64,000 nt of DNA from an uncultured Lachnospiraceae bacterium (GTDB taxonomy: Bacteria > Bacillota > Clostridia > Lachnospirales > Lachnospiraceae), in NCBI GenBank assembly GCA_949948735.1, contig CATLGV010000003.1, forward strand, positions 124,001 through 188,000, given 5' to 3'. Under the pieces are notes generated by a model, which saw only the letters and a program-made list of their open reading frames with translations, did not search any database and was not told where the DNA came from. The first letter of the stretch is position 1; each line of letters begins with the position of its first letter. The position numbers and the translations under genes were made by a program. Below are positions 15,913 through 25,086 of this stretch, in pieces.

Positions 15913-17628
15913 TCAGTCCAGGCAGCCGAAGCCAAGGATTGTAAAGGCCTTCTGTTCATCGCCTGCCTGCATCCTGACCTCCACATGATAGGTCTTCTTC
16001 TCTCTGCCGCGAAAGCAGATCTGCGGATTACAATGCGTCCAGCCATTGATTCGCGGGTCTGCGGTCAGCACCCTCTCACCGTCCACATAGACCTCCGCAC
16101 AGCCCGCGTCGGGCGCGCCCGAATCCTTAGAAATCAACAGCAGTCCTGTACAGCAGATGTCCATCTCAAACGGCTCCCTTCCCCGCGTATGCATCCAGTT
16201 ATGCGGAAATTGTTTGGTCGGCGCCAGATTCAGATCCATCTCCACGCCCTGCAGCTCCTCGTCCGTCTCCGCAAAATCACCGCAGGTAATCTGTGCCGCT
16301 GCCGGATTTTGGCTGCGGTCCAGCAGACGGACATTCTCAAACGCATCTCCCAGCGGCGCTTTTACCGAAGCAAGGTTCAAATCATCCGTATCCATGGGGC
16401 TTTCGTCCACTGCTTTCATCAGCTTCAGCAGGCCGTCCGCCATTATTTTATGCCCGGTATTGGTCGGGTGATAGCAATCGTAAAAGAACTGGCTTTTGGT
16501 GACCACTCTGCCCTGTCCCGATTTCTTATAGAACTGCTCTACGACCGTGTCCCTTGTGCTCACCATCGGCAGACGGTAAGTCTCTCCCACAACGCTCAGC
16601 CGCTCCTGAAGATTCCAGTCGTTCGCAAACACGGCAAACAGCAGAATCACCGCGGGCTTATTCGGTGACGCCAGAATCCTGCGCACCAGCGAATCATAGC
16701 ATTCTCCCTTTGTCTCGTCCCCTTCGTCATTGACGGCAAACTCCACGACAACGATATCCGGAGTGACCGCCCCGTCGCGCAGCACATCCCGATCGTACCG
16801 CAGCATGCCAAGCTCCGAAGGCGTACCGCCCACGCCCGCTTTAATATAATGAATGTTTTCCTCCGTTCCCTTGCCCGCAAGCGCACACAGCCCCTTAAAG
16901 GTCTGGTACGCATAACACTGCGTATGTATCGGAACCGCGCCGGCGCCCTGCGTAATGGAACCGCCGATAAAAGCAATCGTCACGTCCTCACCGTTTTTCG
17001 CCCTGTCAATCGCCTTCTTGAGCCGGGCGTTATTCCCGGTCTGCACCAATGACCGCTCCAGCATCTCCTGATAATACGGCGTCTCAAAGTCCACTGCCGA
17101 CTCTTCTTCCGTTTCCGGCGCCGTAAAGCCGTCGTTGAGGTACAGCTTTACCGAAACTGCCGCCTGCGCGTCCTCTCCCGCCGCCTGCGGCTTGTCAAAC
17201 ACAAAACGAATCTGTCCGGGCATATCATCGTCATCGGACCATTCCTTTGCCGAAAGCTCCAGAATATACTCCATACCGTCCGCCGGGACCTGCATCCGAA
17301 GCGTTGTTCCCGAGCCGTATGTATCCCTCTTCCCGTACATTTGAAGTGCAAATTCAACCTGTTCTTCCGAATTTCCCGTCTCCACGGAAACGCCGATGCT
17401 GTGCACCAGCTTTCGGAAGCCTTCCGTCGACGCCAGCATCTCCAGCATCGCTTCATCCGCAATGTTCCCCACAATCCGCGCGCTCGAGAGCAGTCTGCCG
17501 TCATTCAGGTAGATAAACTGTACCCCCGTCCCGTCCGGCTGGACAAATCCTGAAACCTGCTTGTTTCTCATAATGTAGAAGCCCTGCCGCTTCCGCTCGG
17601 GATCCTTTGGTGCTTTTGGTCCTCCCAT
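15913..17628 (-). CDS. SGNH-family carbohydrate esterase, probably acetylxylan esterase
   Basis: A 571-residue cytosolic protein (no signal peptide). The SGNH hydrolase domain (about 205-400) shows block I IAFIGGSITQGAGA (Ser224), Gly in GVGGTPSE (268), block III VEFAVNDEG (Asn300) and block V DCYHPTN (Asp384, His387), so the catalytic set is complete. It is flanked by beta-rich domains at about 20-180 and 430-571. The position in a xylan locus suggests removal of O-acetyl groups from imported xylo-oligosaccharides; that substrate is inferred. ATG 17628 is preferred, with GGAAGGGG seven bases upstream. It is the last gene of the locus and meets the AraC gene tail to tail. Confidence 0.75.
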   Translation of the reverse strand: MGGPKAPKDPERKRQGFYIMRNKQVSGFVQPDGTGVQFIYLNDGRLLSSARIVGNIADEAMLEMLASTEGFRKLVHSIGVSVETGNSEEQVEFALQMYGKRDTYGSGTTLRMQVPADGMEYILELSAKEWSDDDDMPGQIRFVFDKPQAAGEDAQAAVSVKLYLNDGFTAPETEEESAVDFETPYYQEMLERSLVQTGNNARLKKAIDRAKNGEDVTIAFIGGSITQGAGAVPIHTQCYAYQTFKGLCALAGKGTEENIHYIKAGVGGTPSELGMLRYDRDVLRDGAVTPDIVVVEFAVNDEGDETKGECYDSLVRRILASPNKPAVILLFAVFANDWNLQERLSVVGETYRLPMVSTRDTVVEQFYKKSGQGRVVTKSQFFYDCYHPTNTGHKIMADGLLKLMKAVDESPMDTDDLNLASVKAPLGDAFENVRLLDRSQNPAAAQITCGDFAETDEELQGVEMDLNLAPTKQFPHNWMHTRGREPFEMDICCTGLLLISKDSGAPDAGCAEVYVDGERVLTADPRINGWTHCNPQICFRGREKKTYHVEVRMQAGDEQKAFTILGFGCLD

Positions 17629-17673
17629 ATTCTTTCCCCTTCCTTTCATATAATAAATCATTTCATAAACAGC

Positions 17674-18636
17674 CTACGGTCGTTTAAACAATGCCGGCTT
17701 GGGCCGCATTACCGAGATCACCTTGCTCTTTTGCAGATTCAGCGTCAACAGCAGCCTCCCCTCGTCACGCCGCTCGGGCCGCATCAGGTAGAAGCTGTAG
17801 GTATTGATCAGATCCAGCAGATTCGCGGTGCGCCCCTCGATCTTGAAATTGTGGAAGCCCATCGGCACATAGCTTTCCCATATTGCCTCGGGCGACACAT
17901 ATGTCGGATATTTCTGTATCGTATAGAGTGTGTTGTGTTCCCCGTACTCGCAGCCCCATCCGGGAATCGGGGTCTGCTTTTCCTTCGGAAGCGTACGGTT
18001 TTTCAGCGCGATTTCCTGCTGCTTCGCAATATGCCTGTAGTGCTCCCCCCGCCGCGGGCAATCCGGCACACAGCAGGCATTTACAAGGATCTCACATTTC
18101 TCCTTATGCACGACCTGCTCCAGCAGCTCAAACTGGTTGTTGAGGTTGTAATCCAGCACCACAAGGCTGTAATCTTTTTCCAGCTCTTCGTTGACCGCCG
18201 CTACACCCCTGATTTCCTTGCAGGTTGAGCTGTTGATTTTATACCGCGGATACTTCCTGCGGATATATGCCTCCAGAACCGGGGAAACGACCAGCACCTC
18301 ATTCATGCCGTTGTCCGCTGTTTCCATACAGAAATTGCAGTAATCATCGTCAAGGTCCTTCTCCGTAAGCAGCGGATTGGTATAGGTAAACCGCACCGGT
18401 ATCCCCTGCGCATTGATGCTTCTGACCACATTTTGGACAAAGGGCGCGTCACACTGGTCATTATTTGAAAACCGTCCGCCGTTCCACAGCGACGTCGGAA
18501 ATTCTCCGAAAAAGGAAGCAATCTCCAGGTTCTCCCTGAAAAACTCCGGATACTGCCGCAGCATGCTTAATATTGTCATATTTAAGGGATAATTGTACCG
18601 CAGTCCCGGCAAATGAAACCGTACCTTATTGTTCAT
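17674..18636 (-). CDS. U32-like iron-sulfur protein, paralogue B
   Basis: A 320-residue paralogue of the protein at 336-1238, sharing FHLPGLRYNYPLNM, SLWNGGR, VVSPVLEAYIRRKYP and the second half ACCVPDCPRRGEHYRH (Cys near 206, 207 and 211). It carries the U32 hallmark FHNFKIEGRT near residue 276. A further Cys (GWGCEYG, about 243) could complete a four-Cys Fe-S site. It sits between GH2 (9 bases) and the esterase (45 bases), so it is expressed with the xylan enzymes. U32-like proteins are not known sugar enzymes, so its job here is open; a redox or RNA-modifying role or an unrecognised sugar reaction are both possible. GGAG precedes the ATG. Confidence 0.6.
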   Translation of the reverse strand: MNNKVRFHLPGLRYNYPLNMTILSMLRQYPEFFRENLEIASFFGEFPTSLWNGGRFSNNDQCDAPFVQNVVRSINAQGIPVRFTYTNPLLTEKDLDDDYCNFCMETADNGMNEVLVVSPVLEAYIRRKYPRYKINSSTCKEIRGVAAVNEELEKDYSLVVLDYNLNNQFELLEQVVHKEKCEILVNACCVPDCPRRGEHYRHIAKQQEIALKNRTLPKEKQTPIPGWGCEYGEHNTLYTIQKYPTYVSPEAIWESYVPMGFHNFKIEGRTANLLDLINTYSFYLMRPERRDEGRLLLTLNLQKSKVISVMRPKPALFKRP

Positions 18637-18645
18637 ATCTTTCTC

Positions 18646-21600
18646 CTATCTCCTAAAGCAAAACGCCTTCAAATCAAAGCAGCATCCCGGCAGGAAAATG
18701 AATTCCACCGTCCCGCATCCGCGCAGCGGTTCGATTCCGATGTCCTGTTCCTCGTATTCGCTCGTTCCGGGAACCTCCAGAATCCGGGTATCCGTCCGCC
18801 CGTCCGTACGGACAAAATGAATATGCACCGTATTTCCCGCCAGCGGGGAACGCCCGCACAGGATAATTCCCGACGCCCCCTCCGCGCCGAAATCCATATT
18901 CTCATAAGAGACCGTAACATTATTCCCGATACCCGTGATCTCGTCCCCGGACACGGTAAAGCTGTCGCCGTAAATACTGCTGTACGCTGCGGCCTCAAGC
19001 CGGCAGAACGCCTTCTCATACCGCTTAAAGCAAAAGCCCTTGATATGCACCTTCTGGTACATGCGGACAGAGAGGTCTGCCACGCCCTTTACGCGCCTTT
19101 TAAGTCTCCACGTCTCTTCCTGATATTCGTTCCAGATAGAGGGCTTCTGATAAACGCCGTCAAGCAAAAGCTCGCTGCCCGCCTCCTGCGGCCTTCCCTG
19201 CCAGATTTCAATGGCATACGGCTCCGAGGTCAGGGCAAAAATCGGTATCGTAATCTCGTCGGAGCCGTAATCGCCAAAGTCAAGCCTTGTGAACAAAACG
19301 CCGCTTGCGCCTTCCCGCGCGGTCGATATCCCCTTTTCATTGCCGTTGCCCACCTCGCCGAAGGCTTCGCTGAACAGGCCCGCGCTGACAAACGCATAGG
19401 GATTCTGCAAAGCCTCGCCAAGCCCCTGCGCGCAAAACTCCAGCTGGGAGATAACGCGTACCTGCCGCGTACCGCTTCTGGACATACAGCGCACATAAAA
19501 TCCGCCGTCCCCCCGCGCCGTTACCTGTGCGCGGTACACGCCGTCCGCGTCCTCCATCGGCACGATTTGCGCATAAGGGATTTCGATGCCCGCGGCATTG
19601 ACCGCCTTCCATATCAGATCCCTGTCCGAAGCATTCTTCGGAAGAATGCGCGCCGTTACCGTGACGCAGGGCCGCTCCTGTGTCAGCGTCGTACCCTCTG
19701 CCGCCGTAATCTGAAGCTGCCGCACCGGAACCGGCAGCTCCCGCGCTGCCGCCGGCATGGACGCTTCGCCGCCGCATACATTCTCCTGAACGCTGACGCC
19801 CTCCGTCAGGGCCGCCGCGCTCACCGGAAGAACGCACTGCGCCGGCTCCAGATAAGGAGCCGAAACCGTAACCGTTACGCTTCCCGCCTCCGCCCGTGAG
19901 GCGACCACCGCCAGAAGCTTCCCGTTAAACAGCCTTTTCACACAGCTCTTATATGCATCCGTATCCGTGCTGTCGCCGTTGTCCAGACCCAGCAGCCGCC
20001 CGCTTCCTTCCACATGAACCGTAACATAGTCCGCCGCATTCTCCACGGGATGCCCCTGCGCGTCCTCCACCGTCACCGTCAGGAACGCCAAATTCTCCCC
20101 GTTTCCGAGAAGACTGTTCTTATCTGACACAATTGTCAGTTTCTTGCCGTCACCGAAGGAATATCGCGTCTGTCTTGCTATTTCCGCCCCGCTGCCGTCA
20201 TACGCCACCGCCGTAATATGTCCCGCGCTGTACGGCACCTGCCAGCTGCACACAAGGCTCTGCCCGTGCGCATGGTCAATCTCCTGCACGCCCTGGGACA
20301 CCCCGTTTACAAAAAGCTCCACCGCCGCCCCGTTGCTGCACGCGCGCACGTCAATGAGCTGCCCCTCGTTAAAGCACCAATACGGGAATATATGCACCAT
20401 CGGCGCAGTCTCAGCGTCCGTCCACTCCGCCTGATAGATATAGAAGGTATCCTTGGCAAAGCCCGCCGTATCCAGCTGCCCGAAGTAAGAATTTTTCGTG
20501 TGGTACGGCGTCGGCTCTCCGATATAATCAAAGCCCGTCCATATAAACTGTCCGAAGCAGAACGCGGCGTCCCTGTCGTCAATAATACAGGCTTCCGTGC
20601 TGTCCGCGCCCCAGCTGGTGTTACAGTTGCCAAGGCATGAGCACTGCATGTCCTCGTCGGCAAGCACGGACTGCGACAGCGGAAATTTATAGACGCCTCT
20701 GCTCTGCACGGTCGACGCGGTTTCGCTCCCGTAGATAATCCAGTCGGGGTGCTGCGCATGGTGGGACGCATAGCATTTTTCCCCGTAATTATAGCCCGCG
20801 AATTTAACAATATCCGCGCAGCGCTGCGCACCCTCCCACGGCATATAGTTCGACCCGATGGTGACCGGCGCGTTCTCCCACGGGTCATGCTCGCGCACAA
20901 ATCCGACAAGCCATCTGGTGATTTCCTCTCCGTGCGCGTCCGCATGCGTATCATAGATTTCGTTGCCAATCGACCACATCAGCAGACTGGGATGATTCCT
21001 GTCGCGGCGTACCCAGGAGCGCACGTCTCTCCCGGCCCACTCCTTGAAGAACCGCGCATAATCATACTGCGTCTTTGGCCGCTCCCACATGTCGAACGCC
21101 TCCGACAGCACGAGTATCCCCATCTCGTCCGCAAGCTCCATCACCTCCCTTGCGGGCATATTGTGGCTCGTGCGCAGCGCATTGACGCCCATCGTCTTTA
21201 AAATGGAAAGCTTGCGGCGCATCGCCTCCTTATGAAACGCCGCCCCAAGGCAGCCCAAATCATGGTGCTCGCAGACGCCGTGCACCTTGACATTGCGCCC
21301 GTTGAGGAAAAAGCCGCGCGCGGGGTCAAATTCCATCCGCCGAAATCCGACAACCGTCTCCTGCGCATCGATAACCGCCTCCTCCTGCCCGAAGCGGTAC
21401 AGCTCTGCCCGAAGCCGGTAGCATACCGGCGCGTCGATGTCCCATTCCAGAACATCACGCACCACGGTATCCAGACAAAACACCGTTCTGCCGCCGCGCT
21501 TTTGAATCTGTCCGCCCTCCTCCAGTCCGGCGCTTAGCATCCCGTCCTGCCAGAGAGAAAACCGGCAGCAGATCTCATCCTCCACCGCTCCGCCGCATTC

Positions 21601-22125
21601 CGCTTCCGCCAGAAGACGGTACGAAAACGGCGGCAGCTCTGACTGCGCACGCGCGCTGACATAGATACCGTCCAGCGGCAGGTATACCGCCGGATAGCGG
21701 TGCAGCCAAACATTTCGGTAGATTCCCGCGCCGGAATACCAGCGGCTGTTGGGACTTACGAAGCGTACCTGCACGACCAGCAGGTTTTCGCCGTCCTCCA
21801 TAAAATCCGTAATGTCAAGCGAAAAGGCGGAATACCCGTATTTCCAGTCGCCCACTCGCCTGCCGTTCACATAAACGGTGCTGTCCATATAGACCCCGTC
21901 AAAGACAAGGAGGACGCGTTCCCCCGCCCCGCCACGCAGCGCAGCGCCGTCGACGCGCTTCAGATACCAGCCCGTGCCGGTTTCATACAGGTCCTCCACC
22001 TGATAAATCAGCCAGTCATGGGGAATATCCACCGGCAAAAACCGCTCAAATCGCCCCGTGATATCCTCATATTCCGTACCGGCCGCCGTCTTCAGAAAGT
22101 ACCAGTTGTCGTTAAACAGTCTCAT
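18646..22125 (-). CDS. Glycoside hydrolase family 2 enzyme
   Basis: A 1159-residue cytosolic GH2 enzyme. It has a sugar-binding jelly roll (about 1-145), an Ig-like domain, and a TIM barrel (about 265-560) with acid/base Glu389 in SIGNEIYDTH and nucleophile Glu468 in YGSETAS. A DUF4982-like sandwich (about 580-700) and further C-terminal Ig-like/beta domains follow. GH2 covers beta-galactosidases, beta-glucuronidases and others; the exact sugar is not decided by the motifs. In a glucuronoarabinoxylan locus it could remove galactose or arabinopyranose side groups. It follows GH115 by 66 bases, with GAGGAGAGAG before the start. No signal peptide, so it acts on imported oligosaccharides. Confidence 0.85.
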   Translation of the reverse strand: MRLFNDNWYFLKTAAGTEYEDITGRFERFLPVDIPHDWLIYQVEDLYETGTGWYLKRVDGAALRGGAGERVLLVFDGVYMDSTVYVNGRRVGDWKYGYSAFSLDITDFMEDGENLLVVQVRFVSPNSRWYSGAGIYRNVWLHRYPAVYLPLDGIYVSARAQSELPPFSYRLLAEAECGGAVEDEICCRFSLWQDGMLSAGLEEGGQIQKRGGRTVFCLDTVVRDVLEWDIDAPVCYRLRAELYRFGQEEAVIDAQETVVGFRRMEFDPARGFFLNGRNVKVHGVCEHHDLGCLGAAFHKEAMRRKLSILKTMGVNALRTSHNMPAREVMELADEMGILVLSEAFDMWERPKTQYDYARFFKEWAGRDVRSWVRRDRNHPSLLMWSIGNEIYDTHADAHGEEITRWLVGFVREHDPWENAPVTIGSNYMPWEGAQRCADIVKFAGYNYGEKCYASHHAQHPDWIIYGSETASTVQSRGVYKFPLSQSVLADEDMQCSCLGNCNTSWGADSTEACIIDDRDAAFCFGQFIWTGFDYIGEPTPYHTKNSYFGQLDTAGFAKDTFYIYQAEWTDAETAPMVHIFPYWCFNEGQLIDVRACSNGAAVELFVNGVSQGVQEIDHAHGQSLVCSWQVPYSAGHITAVAYDGSGAEIARQTRYSFGDGKKLTIVSDKNSLLGNGENLAFLTVTVEDAQGHPVENAADYVTVHVEGSGRLLGLDNGDSTDTDAYKSCVKRLFNGKLLAVVASRAEAGSVTVTVSAPYLEPAQCVLPVSAAALTEGVSVQENVCGGEASMPAAARELPVPVRQLQITAAEGTTLTQERPCVTVTARILPKNASDRDLIWKAVNAAGIEIPYAQIVPMEDADGVYRAQVTARGDGGFYVRCMSRSGTRQVRVISQLEFCAQGLGEALQNPYAFVSAGLFSEAFGEVGNGNEKGISTAREGASGVLFTRLDFGDYGSDEITIPIFALTSEPYAIEIWQGRPQEAGSELLLDGVYQKPSIWNEYQEETWRLKRRVKGVADLSVRMYQKVHIKGFCFKRYEKAFCRLEAAAYSSIYGDSFTVSGDEITGIGNNVTVSYENMDFGAEGASGIILCGRSPLAGNTVHIHFVRTDGRTDTRILEVPGTSEYEEQDIGIEPLRGCGTVEFIFLPGCCFDLKAFCFRR

Positions 22126-22191
22126 GCCTCTCTCCTCTTCCTTCCTGCGATAAAATCGCAGGGAGTCTCTGCAGGTATCCCGCGGGTTCCC

Positions 22192-25080
22192 CTACGGGAC
22201 TCTGTAGCTTTCCGTCGGCCCCAGATAAGAATCCGGCAGCCGGGTCCCCTTAGGGTACAATACGATATATTCCAGCGCAATATTCGGGTCGGCCGCATAG
22301 AAAAACAACTTGTTTACACCCCGTCGCAACAGAACCGTGGTCTCCGCCAGCCGGATGCCGCTGAGCACGCCCTGATTCCACTCCGCACAGCTGCAGTCCG
22401 TAGCAAATGTCGGCGATACCGTATTCAGCACGGTTTTGTCCCCGCCGTTTACCGAAACCATACAGCGCAGCGGCCCGCCTTTTTCTACCGGGTTGCGCGC
22501 TGGCAGATGCAGCTGCAGCACATATTCCGCGTCCTGCTCTGCCGCAAAGGCATATTCCAGATACGGCGCGTCCGCTCTGCCAATCCATGATTCCGTCACC
22601 GGGAACGCCTTCACGGCCGCTCCCATTCTCCCCAGATGCCGTATCACGGCAAAGCCTTTTGCGTCCGTCGTCTTTTGACCGGTAAAATGCTCCGCCCGCA
22701 TCGCGATATAGCCCTGCTTCTCCACATAAGTGCCGGACGGATACGGATACTCCTCCCGCGCCGCCTCCAGTGCAAGCCTGCCCACGGTCTTCTCGCCGTT
22801 TGCAAAGTCTACGAGAATATCAATCTCGGCCCGCTCCCTGCCCTGTAACAGCGCTCTGTCACAAGTCACCGTAATGCATGCGCCGCCGTCCCGCAGACTG
22901 TCGACGCTTCCCTCCTGCGGCGCAAAACGCGCCCATGGCTTATCGCACTGTATCCGCCAGGAAAAGTCCACGCTGCCCCTGCTGTCCAGGTCGATTACGA
23001 CAGACGCAGCGTCCGGTCTGGTAAAATCGTCGTTGCAGATTCGCGCCCCGTCCTGCCAGTGCGCACCCAGATGGTACGCCTCGCTCCCGCGAAAGCCAGT
23101 CACAATCTTTGCCTGCCCAATCGGCAGCACCTCCTGTACCGTGGGATACGTCCAGTTGTGCGCATCCCATGTACGAAAACCGGTATGCGCCGAATCCATC
23201 ATATGATTCCACTTCCCGCCGGCAAGCCGGTGATATTCCGCCACATACTGCCCGTCAAGCTGCGCGCGGCGTTTGACGTCCGCTGCAAGCGCATTGGCCG
23301 CAAGGCTTCCTCTCGCCGCGTAAAACGCATTCATGCCCGCCTCCACCTGCATCAAAATCAGGTTCAGGGAAGCCATCGCCGGATAATAAATCATGCTGCC
23401 GTAAGCATCCATGCATTCCCGCGGCATCGCTTTCCTGAGCTTTTCGGCCTTCTCCATCAGGCCGCGCACCTCCGCCGATACCCGGTCGCCCTCCCGGAAA
23501 TGGCACGGATGATAGACAGACGGCGACATCGCCTCCGGATGGCGCGCCGCGTTCCATTTCGTCCAGCCGTCCAGCAGCGCAAACAGGTCCTTTTTCTGCG
23601 CCGCGTCCAGAAAGCCGCCAAACTGCCGGTCAATCCACCGCGCGGCATATTCTTCCGTTTTGTTGAGCTGACTGTACGTCTCATAGTCGTAAGCCAGATC
23701 TAAAAAAAAGCTCAGCGGGTACTCTGCGCCCTTGATATCACCCACATTGACAATCCAGAGCTCCCGGACGCCGTATTCGTACGCCATCGTCATCTGCTCC
23801 CAGGTCTTTGTCAGTCTGGAACAGTTCTGCCATTCATAGCTGATGGGCCCGCCGTGGTAATCAAAATGGTAATACATGCCGTAGCCGCCGGGATGCGGGG
23901 CGTCCGCAAAGGACGGAAGGCCTCTGGTATTGCCAAAATTGTCCTCACAGAGCATCAGAATCACGTCGTCAAGCTCCTCCCAGCCCTTCAGTCCCTTGCA
24001 GGTATCATCCCCGTAATAATAGTTCTCCACCTCTTTGTAAATCGCGAGCATGCGGGGCACCTTGGACAAATCTTCGTTGATATACGCCCGCAGCAGCGCA
24101 TGCTGCGTCAGGATGGCGTCCCTGATTACCTGGATGTTTTCTTCCAGCGTCGCGTCCTCCGAAAGCAGCAGCGAGTCGCTCTCCCCCCGCATCCCGACGG
24201 TAATCAGGTTTTCAAACGGCTTGTTGCGCAGAATGCCGTCCTTCCAGAATGCCGTAATCGCTTCCCGGTTCGTCACAAAGCTCCAGGTGTTGTCCTCCCC
24301 GTAATGTTTGTAAATCCGCTGCCATTCCGCGCCGGCGCGGCACATCGGTTCATGGTGCGACGCACCCATAATAACGCCGTACATATCCGCAAGCTCGGCG
24401 CTTGCAAGGCCCGGCCCCTCTTCCGAAAAGATGGAATCCCACATTGCCGGCCACAGATAGTTGCCCTTGAGACGCAGCAGCAGAATAAATATCTCCTCGT
24501 ACGCCTTTGCGTTTACACCGCCAAAGGTCTCCGTGCACCAGTTTCCGAACGCCGGCCATTCGTCATTGATAAAAAAGCCTCTGTATTTTACGGACGGCTC
24601 CTTTGTCACGATGCCATCCCCCAGCTCCAGCACGACCTTCTCCCGCTTCCCGGGAACCGCGTCGCCCCAGTAGACAAGCGGCGATACGCCGCACAGCTCC
24701 GAAAGCCGAAACAGCCCGTATATCGTCCCGCGCTTGTCGCTGCCCGCAATCACCAGCGCGCTCTCAATCTCCGGCCTGTCGGAAAACGGCGCTTCCACAA
24801 GCTGCATCTTATAGACTTCTCTTTTTCCGGCAATATCGCTGCCATCCCACTTACCGGATGCGTCCAGCGCATCCAGCGCCGGGCTTTTGCCCAGCGTCGC
24901 CGCCAGCACGACCGGCCCGCAGCACTGCGCTTTCTCTGCCGTAAGCTGCGGGCAGCGCCCCGTAACCAACGCAATATCCTGCGCCACCCGCTGTCCGATT
25001 CGCCTTACGCCCTCAAACGCCTCTTTTTCGATAAGGAGCGCGGCAAGGCATTCCTCCTGATAAATTGGAAATGTGTTCAT
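22192..25080 (-). CDS. GH115 xylan alpha-1,2-glucuronidase
   Basis: A 962-residue member of GH115, the family that removes (4-O-methyl-)glucuronic acid from internal and terminal xylose units of xylan. The diagnostic block YRGFFINDEWP...W (about 165-180), LKGNYLWPAMWDSIF (about 205-219), MGASHHEPMCRA (about 240) and the MRGESDSLLL stretch (about 300) are all present. The C-terminal third (after about 700) is beta-rich, as in the family. No signal peptide: GH115 here acts inside the cell on imported aldouronic acids. Its start lies 6 bases after the GH10 stop, so the endoxylanase and debranching enzyme are tightly coupled. This is the clearest marker that the locus targets glucuronoxylan. Confidence 0.93.
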   Translation of the reverse strand: MNTFPIYQEECLAALLIEKEAFEGVRRIGQRVAQDIALVTGRCPQLTAEKAQCCGPVVLAATLGKSPALDALDASGKWDGSDIAGKREVYKMQLVEAPFSDRPEIESALVIAGSDKRGTIYGLFRLSELCGVSPLVYWGDAVPGKREKVVLELGDGIVTKEPSVKYRGFFINDEWPAFGNWCTETFGGVNAKAYEEIFILLLRLKGNYLWPAMWDSIFSEEGPGLASAELADMYGVIMGASHHEPMCRAGAEWQRIYKHYGEDNTWSFVTNREAITAFWKDGILRNKPFENLITVGMRGESDSLLLSEDATLEENIQVIRDAILTQHALLRAYINEDLSKVPRMLAIYKEVENYYYGDDTCKGLKGWEELDDVILMLCEDNFGNTRGLPSFADAPHPGGYGMYYHFDYHGGPISYEWQNCSRLTKTWEQMTMAYEYGVRELWIVNVGDIKGAEYPLSFFLDLAYDYETYSQLNKTEEYAARWIDRQFGGFLDAAQKKDLFALLDGWTKWNAARHPEAMSPSVYHPCHFREGDRVSAEVRGLMEKAEKLRKAMPRECMDAYGSMIYYPAMASLNLILMQVEAGMNAFYAARGSLAANALAADVKRRAQLDGQYVAEYHRLAGGKWNHMMDSAHTGFRTWDAHNWTYPTVQEVLPIGQAKIVTGFRGSEAYHLGAHWQDGARICNDDFTRPDAASVVIDLDSRGSVDFSWRIQCDKPWARFAPQEGSVDSLRDGGACITVTCDRALLQGRERAEIDILVDFANGEKTVGRLALEAAREEYPYPSGTYVEKQGYIAMRAEHFTGQKTTDAKGFAVIRHLGRMGAAVKAFPVTESWIGRADAPYLEYAFAAEQDAEYVLQLHLPARNPVEKGGPLRCMVSVNGGDKTVLNTVSPTFATDCSCAEWNQGVLSGIRLAETTVLLRRGVNKLFFYAADPNIALEYIVLYPKGTRLPDSYLGPTESYRVP

Positions 25081-25086
25081 TGTACA

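Noticed and set aside
18613-19899. Plus-strand open frame of about 430 codons opposite GH2
   Set aside because: Antisense to a solid GH2 enzyme; composition rich in Arg/His/Pro and no recognisable motif.
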